From: Lamellibrachia satsuma
Lineage: Eukaryota > Annelida > Polychaeta > Sabellida > Siboglinidae
Direction: 5' to 3'
Length of the DNA: 64,000 nt
NCBI GenBank assembly: GCA_033239005.1
Contig: BSQZ01000009.1
Span: 7,930,752-7,994,751 of the forward strand
Below the pieces are notes generated by a model. That model worked only from the letters and a program-made list of their open reading frames with translations. It searched no databases and was not told the DNA's origin. Both the position numbers and the translations under genes were made by a program. This document shows positions 46,101 through 58,100 of the stretch, one piece after another. How positions within the stretch are numbered: position 1 is the first letter of the stretch; every line of letters starts with the position of its first letter.

Positions 46101-49100
46101 GTAGAATGATTTATAACATGGTTATGGCCAAACGACACATGTGTAGCTCTACTTACGAGCCGGGAGATGACACGTCATTCTACTTACAGAAGGGTTAAGG
46201 TTAAATTAATCGAATGCACATTTTACAAAATTGCTTGCAGAATTCGTGACAACAGATTTCTCCAGGAAGTAACTAGTCTTGCAACGTACAGAACATTTAG
46301 TACAGAACGTCTGTTAGTAAAAATGTCTGTGATGTGGTTTGTCTTGTTCCAGAACTGCAGAAAGAGAAAGGTGATGCCATCTTGGACCCATTGCTTGACC
46401 TCTCACGGATGGACGACGTAGCACAAGGAGAGGTCAGTACAAGCAAAACAAAACTGCTGTTGCAGATATTGTTGCTCTCCGCTTTATCCCTGGTGAGGCT
46501 GACATCGATACTGGTCATCAGTTTTTGCTCTCTTTCCGTCACTGTTCCTGTTTCGCTGCCGTTTCCACCACCTGTCTCCACTCCCCCATCCCTTGCTCTT
46601 GTTCTCCCCACCCACTCCAGCCGAATCTCTTGTGACATGGTCCTCCCATCTCAGTCCTGTCTTCCTCTTCTTGTTCTCACTCTGGGTGCATCCGCTCTCA
46701 TCGCCAACCGTTCCCCTTCCAACCTCTCTTTTGTCTAATAATGATAACAGCACAAAGACAAATGTACTTAAATGTATTTTATAAGTTATTAACAAACAGA
46801 TCAGTTAATTCTATCGTGATGGATTGACCAATCTCTACATATTGGTTTGCAATATTAGTTTGTTGTTGGTACAATAACACAAAGACAACAGTTTTGAAAT
46901 AGTCAAATAATAGAAATATACACGTGAAAGTCCCATGTTTCAGTCTAGGTTCCTTTATGGATATAATTGCACCAAGTCTGTCCACTAAAAGTAAAAATGT
47001 AATGATTATTAACTCTTGTAATACCTTAGGAAGGTTCTGAATGTAGGATTCTGTGCAGTTCCTCAAAGAACAGATTTTCATCTTCAAATTCTCATTGACT
47101 TGGCCCTAGTTGTATGCGGACTTGGGGTCAATTACATTGTAATTTGAATTGAAACAACAATTCCAGGATTGGAATTGATGTTTTGTTTTTAAAAGGAATT
47201 GGAATGAGTGAAAATGTAATTTTCAGTTACTTTTCAATTACTTTTTCAATTAAATCATGTCACTTTTTAACTCAAATCATTCGCTAATTATCCAGTAATA
47301 AAATATAATATGTTGTGTGTATCATATTTGTTTGCCATTGCAATATAAAAAATTGCTTGCTCTGTTCAACTTCATATATTTTATTTTCAATATGGAAATG
47401 GTAATTGGAATTGATAGTCTTTCTGCTGTTTCCTCTGACACAGGGATATGGTCAGTCACTGGAACTGTCTGCGGCAGCATCTAACCCATGCAACTCGTCA
47501 CTGATCAAGCGATTTAACCAGCACTCGACCATGGTGCTGAAGGCGTGTGACAAGGCGCTACCGAGACCTGTCGTGGACATGGCACTTGACAATAGCACTG
47601 TTTCTAAAGACGCCGCCACCCTGCCCGGCAGTGGGGTCAACGGTGTAAATGGAGCAGGGGACTCGGAGAGCAAGGTTGAACCGCCCCCTTCAAAAAAGGT
47701 ATAGAGTCTAGGCTGCAATCGTTTGATGATACAAGCACAAGGACTGTGTAATTGCTTCTATGTGTTAATTTTAAGTGTCTACTTTAAGTTCAGCCTGTTC
47801 CTGTTAGGTTGATAAAGGTGGATGTGTTTTGCAGCAAAATGCATTATATGCCACGTTATTGACTGATGAAATAACGGTTTTCCTGTCTATTGCTTTACAA
47901 TGTGCAACAGAAAACATGATTTATCGTGAAATACACAAACTGGGTGCAATGCGTTTTGTAGATAAATGCCTCAAATATTGCTACACATTTTATGGGACAA
48001 AGCAGCTAAGATACAAAACTTGGATATGCTGCAGGCGAAACTGCAAGAGAAAGTGGAGTATGTTGATCTGGCGCCTTCTAGTAGCAGTGGCAGTGCACCA
48101 GGATTACGGCTGACCAGACTTGACCGGTACCTGCATGGACCAACTGTGGTGACCACTGCCCAGTACCACACCAACGACGACGTCCTTCGTGCATCCAGAA
48201 CTGTCGTCCAGGAGATGTTGTCATGGCAACCACAGCTGACACAGGTGCAGTGTGGGATAGCTGACACAGGCGCTGCCAGAGGTGTTTGTTCACTTTGAGG
48301 CATGCATGGCATGGTTCTGAACTAACGTACTACACACAGTTTTGTTGGTACCCTACTGGTTGGGCTTTATTTGGGAATATGTGTAATTTTGAGGTATGTT
48401 TGTTGATCTGCTTATACATTTATTTTATTGTATTTAGTGTTTCATGCATTTAAAAATATGCTCTACATATGTGCTTGGATACACACCCTACTGCCTCAGT
48501 ACTTAAATTATCAAGAGTGGAATTCGCACTATATTATCACTCTAGTGGTTATCTCAGAATATATTCTAAAAGTGGGAGATTCTGGCTAAATCTCTGATTT
48601 CCTGGATGCTGACATGTTTATTGGGCCACAATTAAGTGACTTGCAGTTCTAAGAAATAATCTTTTGGTGAGAAGCATTAAGAGCTTTCAACCGAAATCGA
48701 AGGGCTGTCGGACGCAACACAAAGTCTCAATCAAGAGAGCTGCTAAGTTAGAACGGGATAAGTTTAGTAAACAAAGGCCAAAATATGTTGCATAGCTCGA
48801 GTTTAGACACATACAACATGCCATATACCATTGGCAAGTATATATAACTGGGTGTTTACAAATAAATTTTCATTTTGTGAGAGATTATTGCCAGACTAAT
48901 GACGTAGGGTTATCTAATTCGCTGCATGGTGCAGCCCACGAAATTAAGATACTGTGTGCTCAACAAGGTTTCTTAGTAAACCACTGGCATGATATTCTTG
49001 ATTGTAGTTGCACATGGTTAGTTTTTATTATTTATTTTACATGCATAGCCCCAAAATCATAACTTTTGTTTCTTTGCTTTAAGTAAATCAGCCATATAAT

Positions 49101-50748
49101 ATGATCACTTTGCGATGGCCCGAATTGATTCTATTAAACAGAGTTCACTGTATTACATTTTCAGTTGTGCAGATTAAATAGTGTTCTGTTTATGACTTAC
49201 TTTTGCAGGTTCTGCCCAACAACATTGCGGCAAGTGTTCTGGGTGAACTCTCACCAGGGGGCGCTCTAATGCAGGGTTGCATGTCTCGCGAATTGCACCG
49301 TAAGTTTTTCAGCGAGCCACATATTCAAATTGTCACCAATCACAAGACATACAAAATGATCAACATTTTAAAGCACTAATTCGGGGACGGGGGTCCGAGA
49401 ATTAGTGCGCTTTGTGCGATTGAGTAAATGTCAACATTTGTGAACAGCCCGTTATTAGGAATGTTTTTTCAGAAATGGTGACCCCTGACATCCAGCTGGA
49501 GTTGAAGCACCTTTACAACGCTGTCTGTGAGCTGCTGCGCCACTTCTGGTCTTGTTTCCCAACAACATCCAAGTCTCTTGAAGAAAAGGTGACATTAACT
49601 TTGTACAGACCCACATCTTGTGTTGGAGATGAGCGTAGTTAGCTTGAGGAAGTAGCCAATGGCACAATATATTACACTGTTAAGTAGATGTTGTGTAAAT
49701 AGTTCTATTTAAATGGTGAACTAATTTTCATTTTGAACTACTTTTTAAAATATGTTTCAGTGAAAGTTCTGCCAAGCGTGTGACAACTAAATAGGTTTTG
49801 AATAAATCTTGTTGGAGGCGTTTACAGGTCTTCTGCATGGAACAGCCCTTATATAATAAATAAAATTTAACAAAGTTAATAAATTATCCAGCTAACAAAA
49901 AAATAAACCTATCTGCATGCATCATTTATATGTATCTTATGAAGTGCTTTCCACTGACAGGCGGTTCGCATGAAGGACAGTCTGGAGAGATTCCAATATG
50001 CCAAGTTACTACCAGTCAAAGAGAAAATTCAGAATTACCATTACACTGTCAATGTAAGTATATATTCTAATTAAGCCCCACATTTGATTTTGTCAGCTAT
50101 CTTCTGAAAATGTAGATAACCCAATTTCACACATTGTATCTTGACCACAGCATAAAGTAGTTCCTTTCTGCTATTTATGGACTTTGACATGTTCACCATA
50201 CATTCAACATAAAATGTGTAAATAGTATAATTAATGCATCATGAAAAATAAAAACGTTAAAAGCACCCAGTCACTTAGTTGATTATAAACATTGAAATCA
50301 TGTCAATTTGGTTTATGGTAATAAAATAAATAATATTTTGCATGACAGCCAACTCTGAGCCACAAGTTTGCTCAACTAGACATTTATATGCTGGTGTCTG
50401 ACAATTTTAAGTTTTCATTTGCAATTATAATGTGTTATTTTTAACAAGATACTTTTTTGCTGTATATATTTTTGCATTCTCCCTTTCAGAAGTTGCAACT
50501 TGAAAATGTTTACTTAGCATGTGTGTTACTATTTTCGTTAGAAAAAAATTACTTGGGTAATAATAGAAGTTCACTAGACAGCCATTATGTGGGATCAGAC
50601 ATTGTTACTGCCATACAGACTTGAATCAGTGTGTGAATCTACGTGCTTTACTCCGTTTCAGCTTGTTGGCCATTTAGAAGCGATGCTTGAGGCAGCGTAC
50701 AACAAGTTCAACATGTGGCAGATGAAACGTTTCAGTAAGAAGTCATGA
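37194..50748 (+). CDS. GTF2H1: General transcription factor IIH subunit 1 (TFIIH p62), complete
   Basis: Thirteen exons: 37,194-37,347; 39,194-39,395; 42,141-42,240; 43,261-43,323; 43,852-43,945; 45,083-45,232; 46,353-46,432; 47,444-47,698; 48,035-48,244; 49,209-49,299; 49,473-49,588; 49,961-50,053; 50,662-50,748. All junctions are GT/AG and phases sum to 564 codons plus TGA (human is about 548). Exons 1-2 encode the PH/PTB domain ([28 protein letters not shown]). Two BSD domains follow ([37 protein letters not shown]), then a variable linker and the C-terminal helices ([20 protein letters not shown]). p62 is a core TFIIH subunit that contacts XPD and p34 and recruits repair and activator proteins. 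No lesions were seen. The exon-9 acceptor (GCTGCAG) has a weak pyrimidine tract. Confidence 0.96.
37358..38265. mobile_element. Long-TIR MITE, family E, copy 1 (GTF2H1 intron 1)
   Basis: TTTTGGGGCTATGC..AACTAACCATGTGCAACTAA..GGTTTAC (37,630-37,710) recurs inverted as GTAAACCACTGGCATGATAT..TAGTTGCAAATGGTTATG (38,132-38,178). The interior (AAAGGCCAAAATGTGTTACA, CATTTTGCGAGCAAATTTTG, GCCCACGAAGTTAAGG) is shared with 48,490-49,150. It also contains a 24-bp duplication around AACAGCATAGCCATAT. The outer left boundary is uncertain. No transposase was seen. Confidence 0.78.
39436..39612. repeat. Imperfect inverted repeat (intronic)
   Basis: GGGCAAAAACGAGATAAATC near 39,448 pairs with TTTATCTCATTTTGCCCC near 39,589. 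GAAATCTTTAATGTAGATTTC forms the centre. It may mark one end of the element carrying the Mutator-like transposase or be an independent fold-back repeat. Confidence 0.65.
39613..40358 (-). other. Probable 3' non-coding part of the Mutator-like element
   Basis: Repeated motifs such as AGAGCTGAAACTTGCATAG, GATTGAAACTTTGCATAC and GAAAGTTTC (in both AGAAAGTTTCATACA and GTAGAAAGTTTCAAGT) give a repetitive, non-coding sequence with no long ORF. Assignment to the element is by adjacency only. Confidence 0.35.
40359..41382 (-). pseudogene. Mutator-like transposase relic, two exons, frameshifted
   Basis: Exon 1 (41,382-41,224) starts [16 protein letters not shown] and ends at a CGCAGT/GTAAGT donor. Exon 2 starts after TTTTTCCAG (40,813) with [12 protein letters not shown] and continues [31 protein letters not shown] shift near 40,555 moves to the frame [43 protein letters not shown]. 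Paired Cys residues and the xPFVVxRxxVSAxMDMGxGYxG segment match Mutator-like transposase domain proteins common in marine invertebrate genomes. The catalytic core is missing. It is inserted antisense in GTF2H1 intron 2. Confidence 0.72.
40952..40978. repeat. (CA)(CG)(TG) self-complementary microsatellite
   Basis: ACACACACACGCGCGCGCGT runs on into GTGTAT. It is a palindromic, alternating purine-pyrimidine tract in the intron of the transposase relic. Confidence 0.85.
41383..42100 (-). promoter_or_regulatory. Likely upstream region of the Mutator-like element
   Basis: On the minus strand this lies 5' of the transposase exon 1. It is richer in CpG (GACGTCAGAGG, CACGTGGTGATGTCCGGCG) than flanking intron. 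The far end, with the terminal repeat, was not identified. Confidence 0.3.
42825..42882 (-). mobile_element. tRNA-like SINE head
   Basis: On the minus strand GAGTAGCTCAGTGGTTAAAG is a near-perfect polymerase III A box, followed by an anticodon-arm-like AGGACTGTCAAACT and a decayed B box (GAGGATTAAGTCC, where GGTTCGANNCC is expected). The acceptor stem does not close. It is most likely the head of a tRNA-derived SINE whose body extends toward 42,700. The GACTGTCAA anticodon loop also appears in the candidate at 14,662. Confidence 0.62.
44450..44965. repeat. ACTTGACTTGG-rich repeat, about 55-65-bp units
   Basis: Three tandem units carry TTGACTTGTACATTGTGACA, then TGACTTGGACTTGGAGGTCA, then TTGACTTGAGACTTGACTTG (44,500-44,670). 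A related block recurs at 44,878-44,962 after about 200 bp of unique sequence. The left edge is GACTCGAGTCACTAGGGCTG. Such ACTTGAGACTTGACTT repeats occur inside hAT-type non-autonomous elements in other animals; the assignment is tentative. Confidence 0.8.
45336..45482. repeat. About 50-bp tandem repeat, 3 copies
   Basis: Units of TTAGTGGCTTTAGTATTGTT followed by CATATAAGATTAAAATCAAT and CATAATTT recur at about 45,340, 45,384 and 45,431. The middle copy lacks one T. Near-identity suggests recent expansion, in GTF2H1 intron 6. Confidence 0.93.
47110..47425 (+). repeat. Dispersed repeat, family B, copy 2 (GTF2H1 intron 7)
   Basis: Begins CTTGGGGTCAATTACATTGT and shares GAATTGAAACAACAATTCC, TTTTTAACTCAAATCATT and TATAATATGTTG with the reverse complement of 17,370-17,755. 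It ends with TGGAAATGGTAATTGGAATTG about 20 bp before exon 8, so its last part supplies the polypyrimidine neighbourhood of that acceptor. Confidence 0.75.
48490..49150. mobile_element. Long-TIR MITE, family E, copy 2 (GTF2H1 intron 9)
   Basis: Blocks AAACAAAGGCCAAAATATGT, ATTTTCATTTTGTGAGAG, GCAGCCCACGAAATTAAGAT, CAACAAGGTTTCTTAGTAAA and CCACTGGCATGATATTCTTG run parallel to 37,358-38,265. The right end continues TAGTTGCACATGGTTAG..GCATAGCCCCAAAAT and may end at CAGAGTTCACTGTA. The left arm is degraded. Confidence 0.78.
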
Positions 50749-52037
50749 CACCAGTCTGTGTCCTGGTGACACAAACATCTTAATCTCATGCGTGCACACA
50801 GACATCCAGTTGACGCTGACAGTTTTCTCATAGTGCCGTCAACGATCGTTCCCGAGACTCATAGTGTGATTGCTGTCCTGTGCTGGCGAATGCAGTTTGC
50901 GTGATCTGGGAATGTTGGCGATAAATTAGGATTTATGAATGCAGTATGGTTTATCACTTCACTGATACATCAGTTTTTACAGTGAATTTCCATGTACTAG
51001 TCATTTGTATATTTCAATCAATGACACTCAATTCATCATGCTACAGGATGAACTTACCAAAGTATTGACATTCATTAACTCTTATGCCTGGTTACCTCCT
51101 ATGAAAGTTTCTGGGAATGTGCATTATTTACTGGAGCCAGAATGCACAAACATGCTACAGACCGTTTCTTTTAACTGTTCTGTAGTTAGAAAATGTAGAT
51201 TGCTTAATGAATTACCTTTATAATAAAAACTGTATATTTCGAGTTTAACAGTTGTGTGTTTTCTTCAATACGGAAATATGTTGGACAGTCCATCAGATCC
51301 ACATTTCTTCAGTACTTTTATACACATTTTTGGGATTTCCTACAACATGTGGAAAACCTGATATGTGGGCTGAAGTGACTTTGTGAATGCAAAATATTAT
51401 ATGCAAGACGTCTACACAATTGAATTTTTATTATTAATCATTGATTGGCTACTTGGCAGTTTTTAACTTAATAGTTTTATTAGGAATTTATGTGCGAAAT
51501 GACTACACATGCAGCAGCAGTAGAAACAGCAGAGGGCAACTAAGTTTCACATTCGGGGGGGAGGGGCTATATACAACAGGACATTTAATCAAATAGCTGT
51601 AAGTTCACCTATAATAGCAGTCATGTACACGCTGTTTCCACAGTCTGTCGAACGTTTCAAGATGCATCACATTTCGTCGTTTCACTGCAATAACATCTGG
51701 TGGATAATTGATAGAACCAGATGAAATACGTTTTACAAAAACCAAATGGTGTGTCTGTGACCATGGACAATGCGCCACATCATGCAAGTGCTACAGAGAA
51801 TGCAACGTTCCAGCTGCATCATTTCACAAGGATTTTCTCTGGTCAAGTTTGGTTGTCGAGTTACTCGTACACGAAACAACCAGGGAGCTGCCTGTGGGTG
51901 ATTAATTAATCCAACGCACAAAACAACATACCCATGCCAAGCCCATCTTGGCAGTCATATAAGCAACAATCCGGTACAGTTATGTCAAGGGCCCCCCAAT
52001 TCATTGACAAAACGCCAGTTCTTTCCAGCCAAGCATA
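50749..52037. other. Convergent 3' interval between GTF2H1 and PHRF1
   Basis: A plus-strand AATAAA at 51,232-51,237 is a likely polyadenylation signal for GTF2H1. On the minus strand AATAAA-type hexamers near 51,473 and 51,425 could serve PHRF1. Short open frames at 51,605-51,921 on both strands lie in the probable PHRF1 3' UTR and have no recognised homology. Confidence 0.5.
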
Positions 52038-52193
52038 TCATTTGCGTGAAGAGAGCCTTCGTTTGTGTCCATTGACATCGTCGTGCTGTTTCTTCTGCTT
52101 GTATTTGCGTAGCTGCTGCACCTTCTCGACGTACGCCTGCACGTACGACCGGATCTTCAACGGGTTGATGTTACCGCTCTTGCTATGACATAT
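52038..52193 (-). CDS. PHRF1: PHRF1 terminal exon
   Basis: Acceptor GTTTCAG is followed by [17 protein letters not shown], then [18 protein letters not shown] and a stop at 52,038-52,040. This closely matches the vertebrate PHRF1 C terminus, the second half of the SRI-like domain. Confidence 0.94.
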   Translation of the reverse strand: MCHSKSGNINPLKIRSYVQAYVEKVQQLRKYKQKKQHDDVNGHKRRLSSRK

Positions 52194-55100
52194 CTGAAAC
52201 CAGCACAGGACGAACTGTGTTATAGGGTTCACAATAATGGCGTGGGCAATTATAATAATCATGTATTTTTATTAATTAAAAAGAAGCCAAATGAATGCAT
52301 AGCTGTCAACCCTGCAGGGTTAATAGGCGAGATAAATGTTCCCGTCCATTGGCCGCAGAGACCCCAGCACTTTTGGAGACCCTTGAAGATGCTTCTTCCA
52401 AAACTAAAGTAAAGCTCATCTTCATCAAGCGCTTACACTGCTTTCCAACAGGAAATATCATTGGTTGATGCTCAGCTGTTGACCAATCACTGACGTTTTA
52501 CACGTTATTCTGTAAAACTTAAACTAGCGAGGCTGACGAAGCTTTTACCACTAAATTTGTGCTAAATTTATTCCACTAAACTTGTGCATACCGTGTACAC
52601 ACACAAATGACACATTTATAGGGCAGTTCATCTAGTAGTAATTATATATGGATTCATTTGCTGTATTTGTGGTAACGTGATTGAGGGTCTGAAGCCTGTG
52701 GCATGCCCAGCAGGCAGAAAATTCAGAGACCCAGGAAACCTCTCTGGTCTATTTGACTTGGAGAGCTTCCTGATGTCCACAAGTACTGGGTGACCATTTT
52801 CTCCATGCGGACATCAGATACTCAAAGTGTACTCAATCACCCAGACAGGAAGCACTTCCAATCCTACCTCTACTACACAGAAGAGTTCTACTCCTGCAAT
52901 CAGAATCTAACACAACCAAACTGCCTCAACTGTTAGATATTCATAAACTTTACCTTTGGCACCGCCTTCCTCATGATGTCCTTGTACTCATCCTTGTTAA
53001 TCTGGCCCTTTGCATAGAACGGCTTTATGGCCAGTTTCACCTCTTCCACAACACGCTCCTGTCGATTCAGCTTCTTCAGGTACTGAAAACACAAAGTCAC
53101 AAATGCCTTTAATGGATGGCAAGTTTAGTGGTTTACCACAACATCCAACATTGTCACAGAGGACAACTTGATCTACCAGTATTTCATTTGTTGTAATCTA
53201 TATCAGGGCGATGCCGAGATACCTTTAAGATGTAAACAGTGACTTACAAGTCTGAATGTCAGAATATAAACACAAGACTGATAGAACCAGTGGAAATTAG
53301 AAAGTATACTGTAAGTGCAACATAAAAGTTGTTTCCTAGTTTGCGTAGCTGCTGCACTTTCTCAACGTACACCTCTACGGTTGACAGCACCTTTGTGCTG
53401 GGGAAGTGCTTAGTAAGTATTACACATACATACATATCCTCTTCGATCTTCAGACAAATCTGCCCATGTACCACTCTTGTATTGGATCTCTACTTTCCAC
53501 TTTTTGAAAATGCTTCGTTATTGTATGTCATGTACTTTACTTTGTATGTATTCCTCATTTGGAAATAAATGAACTGATTGATACCTTATGAACAAAACAA
53601 GATTTATGCTGGAAGTACGTAGTCTTTTATGAACAAAAAGAATTCAATAGTATTATAAAACAGATTGACGTCATGTAAATGACATGTATCCTCCATATTT
53701 GCATACAACCTAGTCACAAAATGTTTCGAAATGATGACACAAATTTCCATAAACTGGGCAAACTGAAAGAAAGATTATATGAAAAGATACAACCAACCTT
53801 TTCCTGTTTATCGAGTTCCACAGCTGAACCCGGTACCTCTTCCTTTCCCTTGCCGGACGTATGCATGTTTCCCCGGCTTTCTTTCGAGTCATCGTCGTCA
53901 TGAAACGGGGGCGGGGTGAAGGACTCGAGCAGGTCATCCGACAGTGGTGATGACACGTCCATGTCGACGACCTCGTTCGACTCCGACCCAACCTGCTTGG
54001 TGTCACCATGGTTATCTGAGCTCATCGAGAACATCACCCTGGGATGATTTGGCGGGAAGGGAACTTTGAAGGTATTCCCCTCCCCACCAGGGGATTGATG
54101 CGAGGCTTTCATTGTCGACATGAAATTCGGGAGCGACGACGTCGAGAATTGCGGCACGACGGAGTGAGAGTTGTTGACAGCCGGCATTGGCGGTAGAGGG
54201 GGGCGGTACATGCCACCCAAATCCTCCCTTGGGGGCATTCCGTGCTGCAGTGAAAGCCCTGTGGGCAACATTGCAACGGCATCCATTGCAAACGTCTCAG
54301 CCCCGCTGTGTGGAGGCGGCATCGGAACGCCGTTTCTTGTGACAGGCACCAGGTGGCGCCCCTGTTGTATGAGCTGCATTGGGTTGACAGTCTGCCAGTT
54401 GAGGCGTGACTGTGTGAAACGCGGGGGGAACTGCTCCATTCCAATCAGGTGGTTGTTGACAAGGAAGGGCGGGGGTCGCACACCTGGGGCAAGCATGCCA
54501 AAGGTCATGTGTGGGGGTGGGGGCATGATTATGTTGCCCGGCAATGGAGGGGGCATAATTCGAGGGTCGACCGGCAACATGGGCGTTTGCATACGGAGCC
54601 CTGGATGCATCATATCACCCTGCCCGTTATTGGCACTGGAAAACACAACCCCGGCCATCAGATCTGTTGGCTCAGGGGATTCCTCCGGGGGCGATGGACT
54701 GACTGAATCAGTGGGGTGACACGGGTCATAGCAGGAGTCTGTTGAGTCCATCTGAGTTACTCGCCCCTGACTAGACACCCTGCTTGGTGATTGTGAATGA
54801 GTTTGTCGTCCTTGACTAGGCGAGCAAGTTTTTCGCCCTTCTCCAGTCACCCTGCTTGGAGACCACGAGTTAGTTTGTCGCCACTGACTAGGCACCCTGC
54901 TTGGTGAGCTGGAGCGAGTTGGTCGCCCCTCTCCAGTCACACTGCTTGGAGACCGTGAGTTAGTCTGTCGCCCCTGACTAGGCACCCTGCTTGGCGATCG
55001 TGAACTTTTATGACCCTCACCTAGTTTATCTCCCCCATTGTCTGAAGATGTAATCTCAATACCAGACTTCACTTTCGGCTTATCAGAGATTGTCTTTCCA

Positions 55101-58100
55101 ACACCTGTCTTCTCAACACTTGTCTTCATCTTTGGCATATTGGACATTGTTTTTTCAACACGTTTCTTTGCTGCTGCTGTCTCCGTATCACTCTCGATGA
55201 TGATAACATCCGAAGATGAGCTGGATGAATCATCGTGAAGGTCATCTACAGAAGCCTTCACCTTGATTCGATTGTCTTCAATATACACATTCTTCCTACC
55301 ACGTGAACGATATTTATCCTCGTACATCTCAAGTTTCTCACTAGGGGGCCTCTTCGGTGGCTCAACTATTTCCGATGGAATAAAATCCTTATACGAGTTC
55401 CGTCGCAGCTTGAAACGACGGCTCGCAAAGTCTGAATCATTTCCAACATCTTTCAACGACCGACTAAACATGTTCACCGAGCCTTTGTAATCACTTGATT
55501 CGGATTTCTGTCGTGACTTTCCTGGCCGGTCATATCTGTCACGTTTTGATCGCATTTCATCACGGTGTCTCGGACTGCGAGATCGTGACCTGGCGCTGAC
55601 ACGCGATGTGTCACGGCTGCGTTCACGACTACGATCACGCCGCTTGCGAGATCGCTCTCGGTCCGGTGACCTTGACCTATGATACGAATGCCTGTGTTTT
55701 GTTGACTTGTTGTGGTGGTGCGAGTGCTCCTTCGAGCTTGACCGGCTACGGTTGCGCCGTCTGTGCCGTGTCTCTTCTTCCCGTCTCTCTGAATGATCCT
55801 CTCGGGGTTTCTCCTGCGACACGTCGCTCCCGCCGCTGTCTGACTGCCTCACCCTGCTCTTCCCACCGTTGTCGTTCCGATCCCGCTTCTCCCACTTGGG
55901 ATACCTGTCGACTTTGTCGGGTCTATTGAGCCGCTCCAGCACCCCCGAATGCGGGGATTCACCGTCAGTGGGCAGGCGAACCTCCTCGGTCTTCCTCTTC
56001 TTTGGGATGCGCGGCAACTCAGAGATCGGGACCATGATGTGGGACATGCTCGCCGATCCGTGACCCTCCCTGTTGTTGTCCTCACAGATACCATCTTCCT
56101 CGCTCCCTCCGACTGTTTCTTCCCCATCCTCCAGTACCTGCTCCTCTTCCTCAACCTCAGATATGTTTTCGTAGTGAGCGTAGTCGGGCTTGCTGTCGTC
56201 AGCCTCTTGAGGGAATATCCCTTCCACCCCTTCTGACAGCTTCCATTCCGTCTCCCCCCTGTCTGCTACGGCAATGCTCTGCTCAGGTTTGCTGTCATGG
56301 TCAGCATCATCCGACAGGACAGGAAGGGATTCAGTCCTTTCCTCACTTCCCACAGAACCCTCAATCTCCTCCTTAATGTCAGTCTCATTTTCGTGATTCT
56401 CCTCACCAATGACCTCATGGTCACTTCCTTCATCACCGCTGCCATGAAGTTCATGAACATCATCACCCGTTACCTCATGGTCACTTCCTTCGTCACTCCT
56501 TCCATGAAGTTCGTGAACATTATCACCTGTGACCTCATGGTCACTTCCTTCGTCACTCCTGCCACGAAGTTCATGAACATCATCACCCGTGACCTCATGG
56601 TCACTTCTTTCCCCCATGCTACCCTGACGTTCATGTACATCATCACCAATGATTTCGAGGTCACTTTCTTCCTCACCACTGCTACGAAGTTCATGAACCT
56701 CTTCATCAACGACCCCACATCCTTCCTCAACACTGCTATTAAGTTCAAGAACTTCTTCACCAGTGACGCCACTGCCACTTTCTTCCTCATTCTCGTTGTC
56801 ACAGTTTCCATTCCCTGTAACTTTGTCGCTTTCCTCCTTGGCGGCGTCTGACACCACTTGTCTTACAGCACCATCCATCTCTTCGATGCTCTCTGCACCA
56901 CTTGAGATGTCCTCACACACGAGGCCTACGTCCTCACACGCACCGCCCTGTCTCATGGTACCTCTTTCGTGTTCCGCGTCACTTTGCTGCCGTTTGTCTG
57001 CACCGCCGGAGACACAAGATTCGTCGCTAGACGTCGTACGTGCTTCAACAGCTGCCGTTGTGTCAACACTGATAGCAATGTCACTGTCGATGTTGATGGC
57101 TGTGTCACTGCCTATGTTGATAGCCATCTCACCATCATCATCAATGTCATTGTCAATGTAACCTTCACATGAAATGCAGCTATCGTCACTGTTATCCTTG
57201 TCGCATTCTGTCCTTTCCTCCGATTTATCCACCCTATTTTCATCTGACGTTTTTAGCTTATTTTTTTTGTTCTCGTCACATTTCTTTTCTACCAGTGCAG
57301 CTTTGTCATGTCCGACACAATCTCCAACTGGTTCCGCATCACAGCCACCAGAATGAGGCTCGTCGCCATGGCAACCATCGTCTCCTCCATCTCCACTGCT
57401 GCCACCCACATCGTTGGATGGCGGGTCTGTGGAATCTTGCGTTTCCTGAGCGTTGTCTGTGGCATGTGTTGGGCCACTGCCACCTGGTGGCTGCTGGTCG
57501 ACGGTGCTGCCGGAAGTCAGAGTGGTCTCTGTGTCGTTTGGCTGGCACTCTCGTGCACGATTCTTAGATGGTAGTGCCTTTTTTTCAGGTGGTTTCACTT
57601 CCAGGGAACCTGCAAACAATGTCAGCTCTTGTAACAGATGTCACATCTGAAGAGTATTTGTATTGCTGAACAACCCTAAATTTCAAACCAATTCCTGTCA
57701 TATATCTTGTTTTTCACAAGAAAATAAAGACCTTTTTACGGTGTGAAAGAAAAAGACGCAATAAAGGTAGCGACATTATTTAATAAAAAAATATATTGTA
57801 CACTTCTGAGCATACAAAACATTTACTTACATTGCCCTGTTTTATGTAATGAGTATGCGGTATTTGAATTTTGTTTTGCAATTTCTACTTAACGAAATGC
57901 AGAAACCATCAAATTTTAACAAATATAATTCACTGCTCTATCAAGATTTCTGAGTGTAACATGAAGCTGCAACTCCTGCAAGTATTGGGTGCAGGAAAAT
58001 GGTATGTCTGCTTATGGAGTTGGGTTAAACACGAACAGGAAAGAAATATTATTATTATATGACATCTGACGTAGCCGGAACAATCCAGGTCTCTGTATAC

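Noticed and set aside
47829..48298. Longer exon starting before 48,035 in GTF2H1
   Set aside because: Upstream acceptors give the wrong phase; the CTGCAG acceptor at 48,034 gives [12 protein letters not shown], matching the family, in phase.
51605..51921. Open frames on both strands (for example VTMDNAPHHASATENATF)
   Set aside because: The DNAP-like string recalls transposase text, but no other motif follows; it lies in the likely PHRF1 3' UTR.
56297..56851. 184-codon plus-strand frame antisense to PHRF1 ([13 protein letters not shown] repeats)
   Set aside because: It is the shadow of the in-frame 60-bp repeat; the minus strand has splice sites, homology and codon usage.
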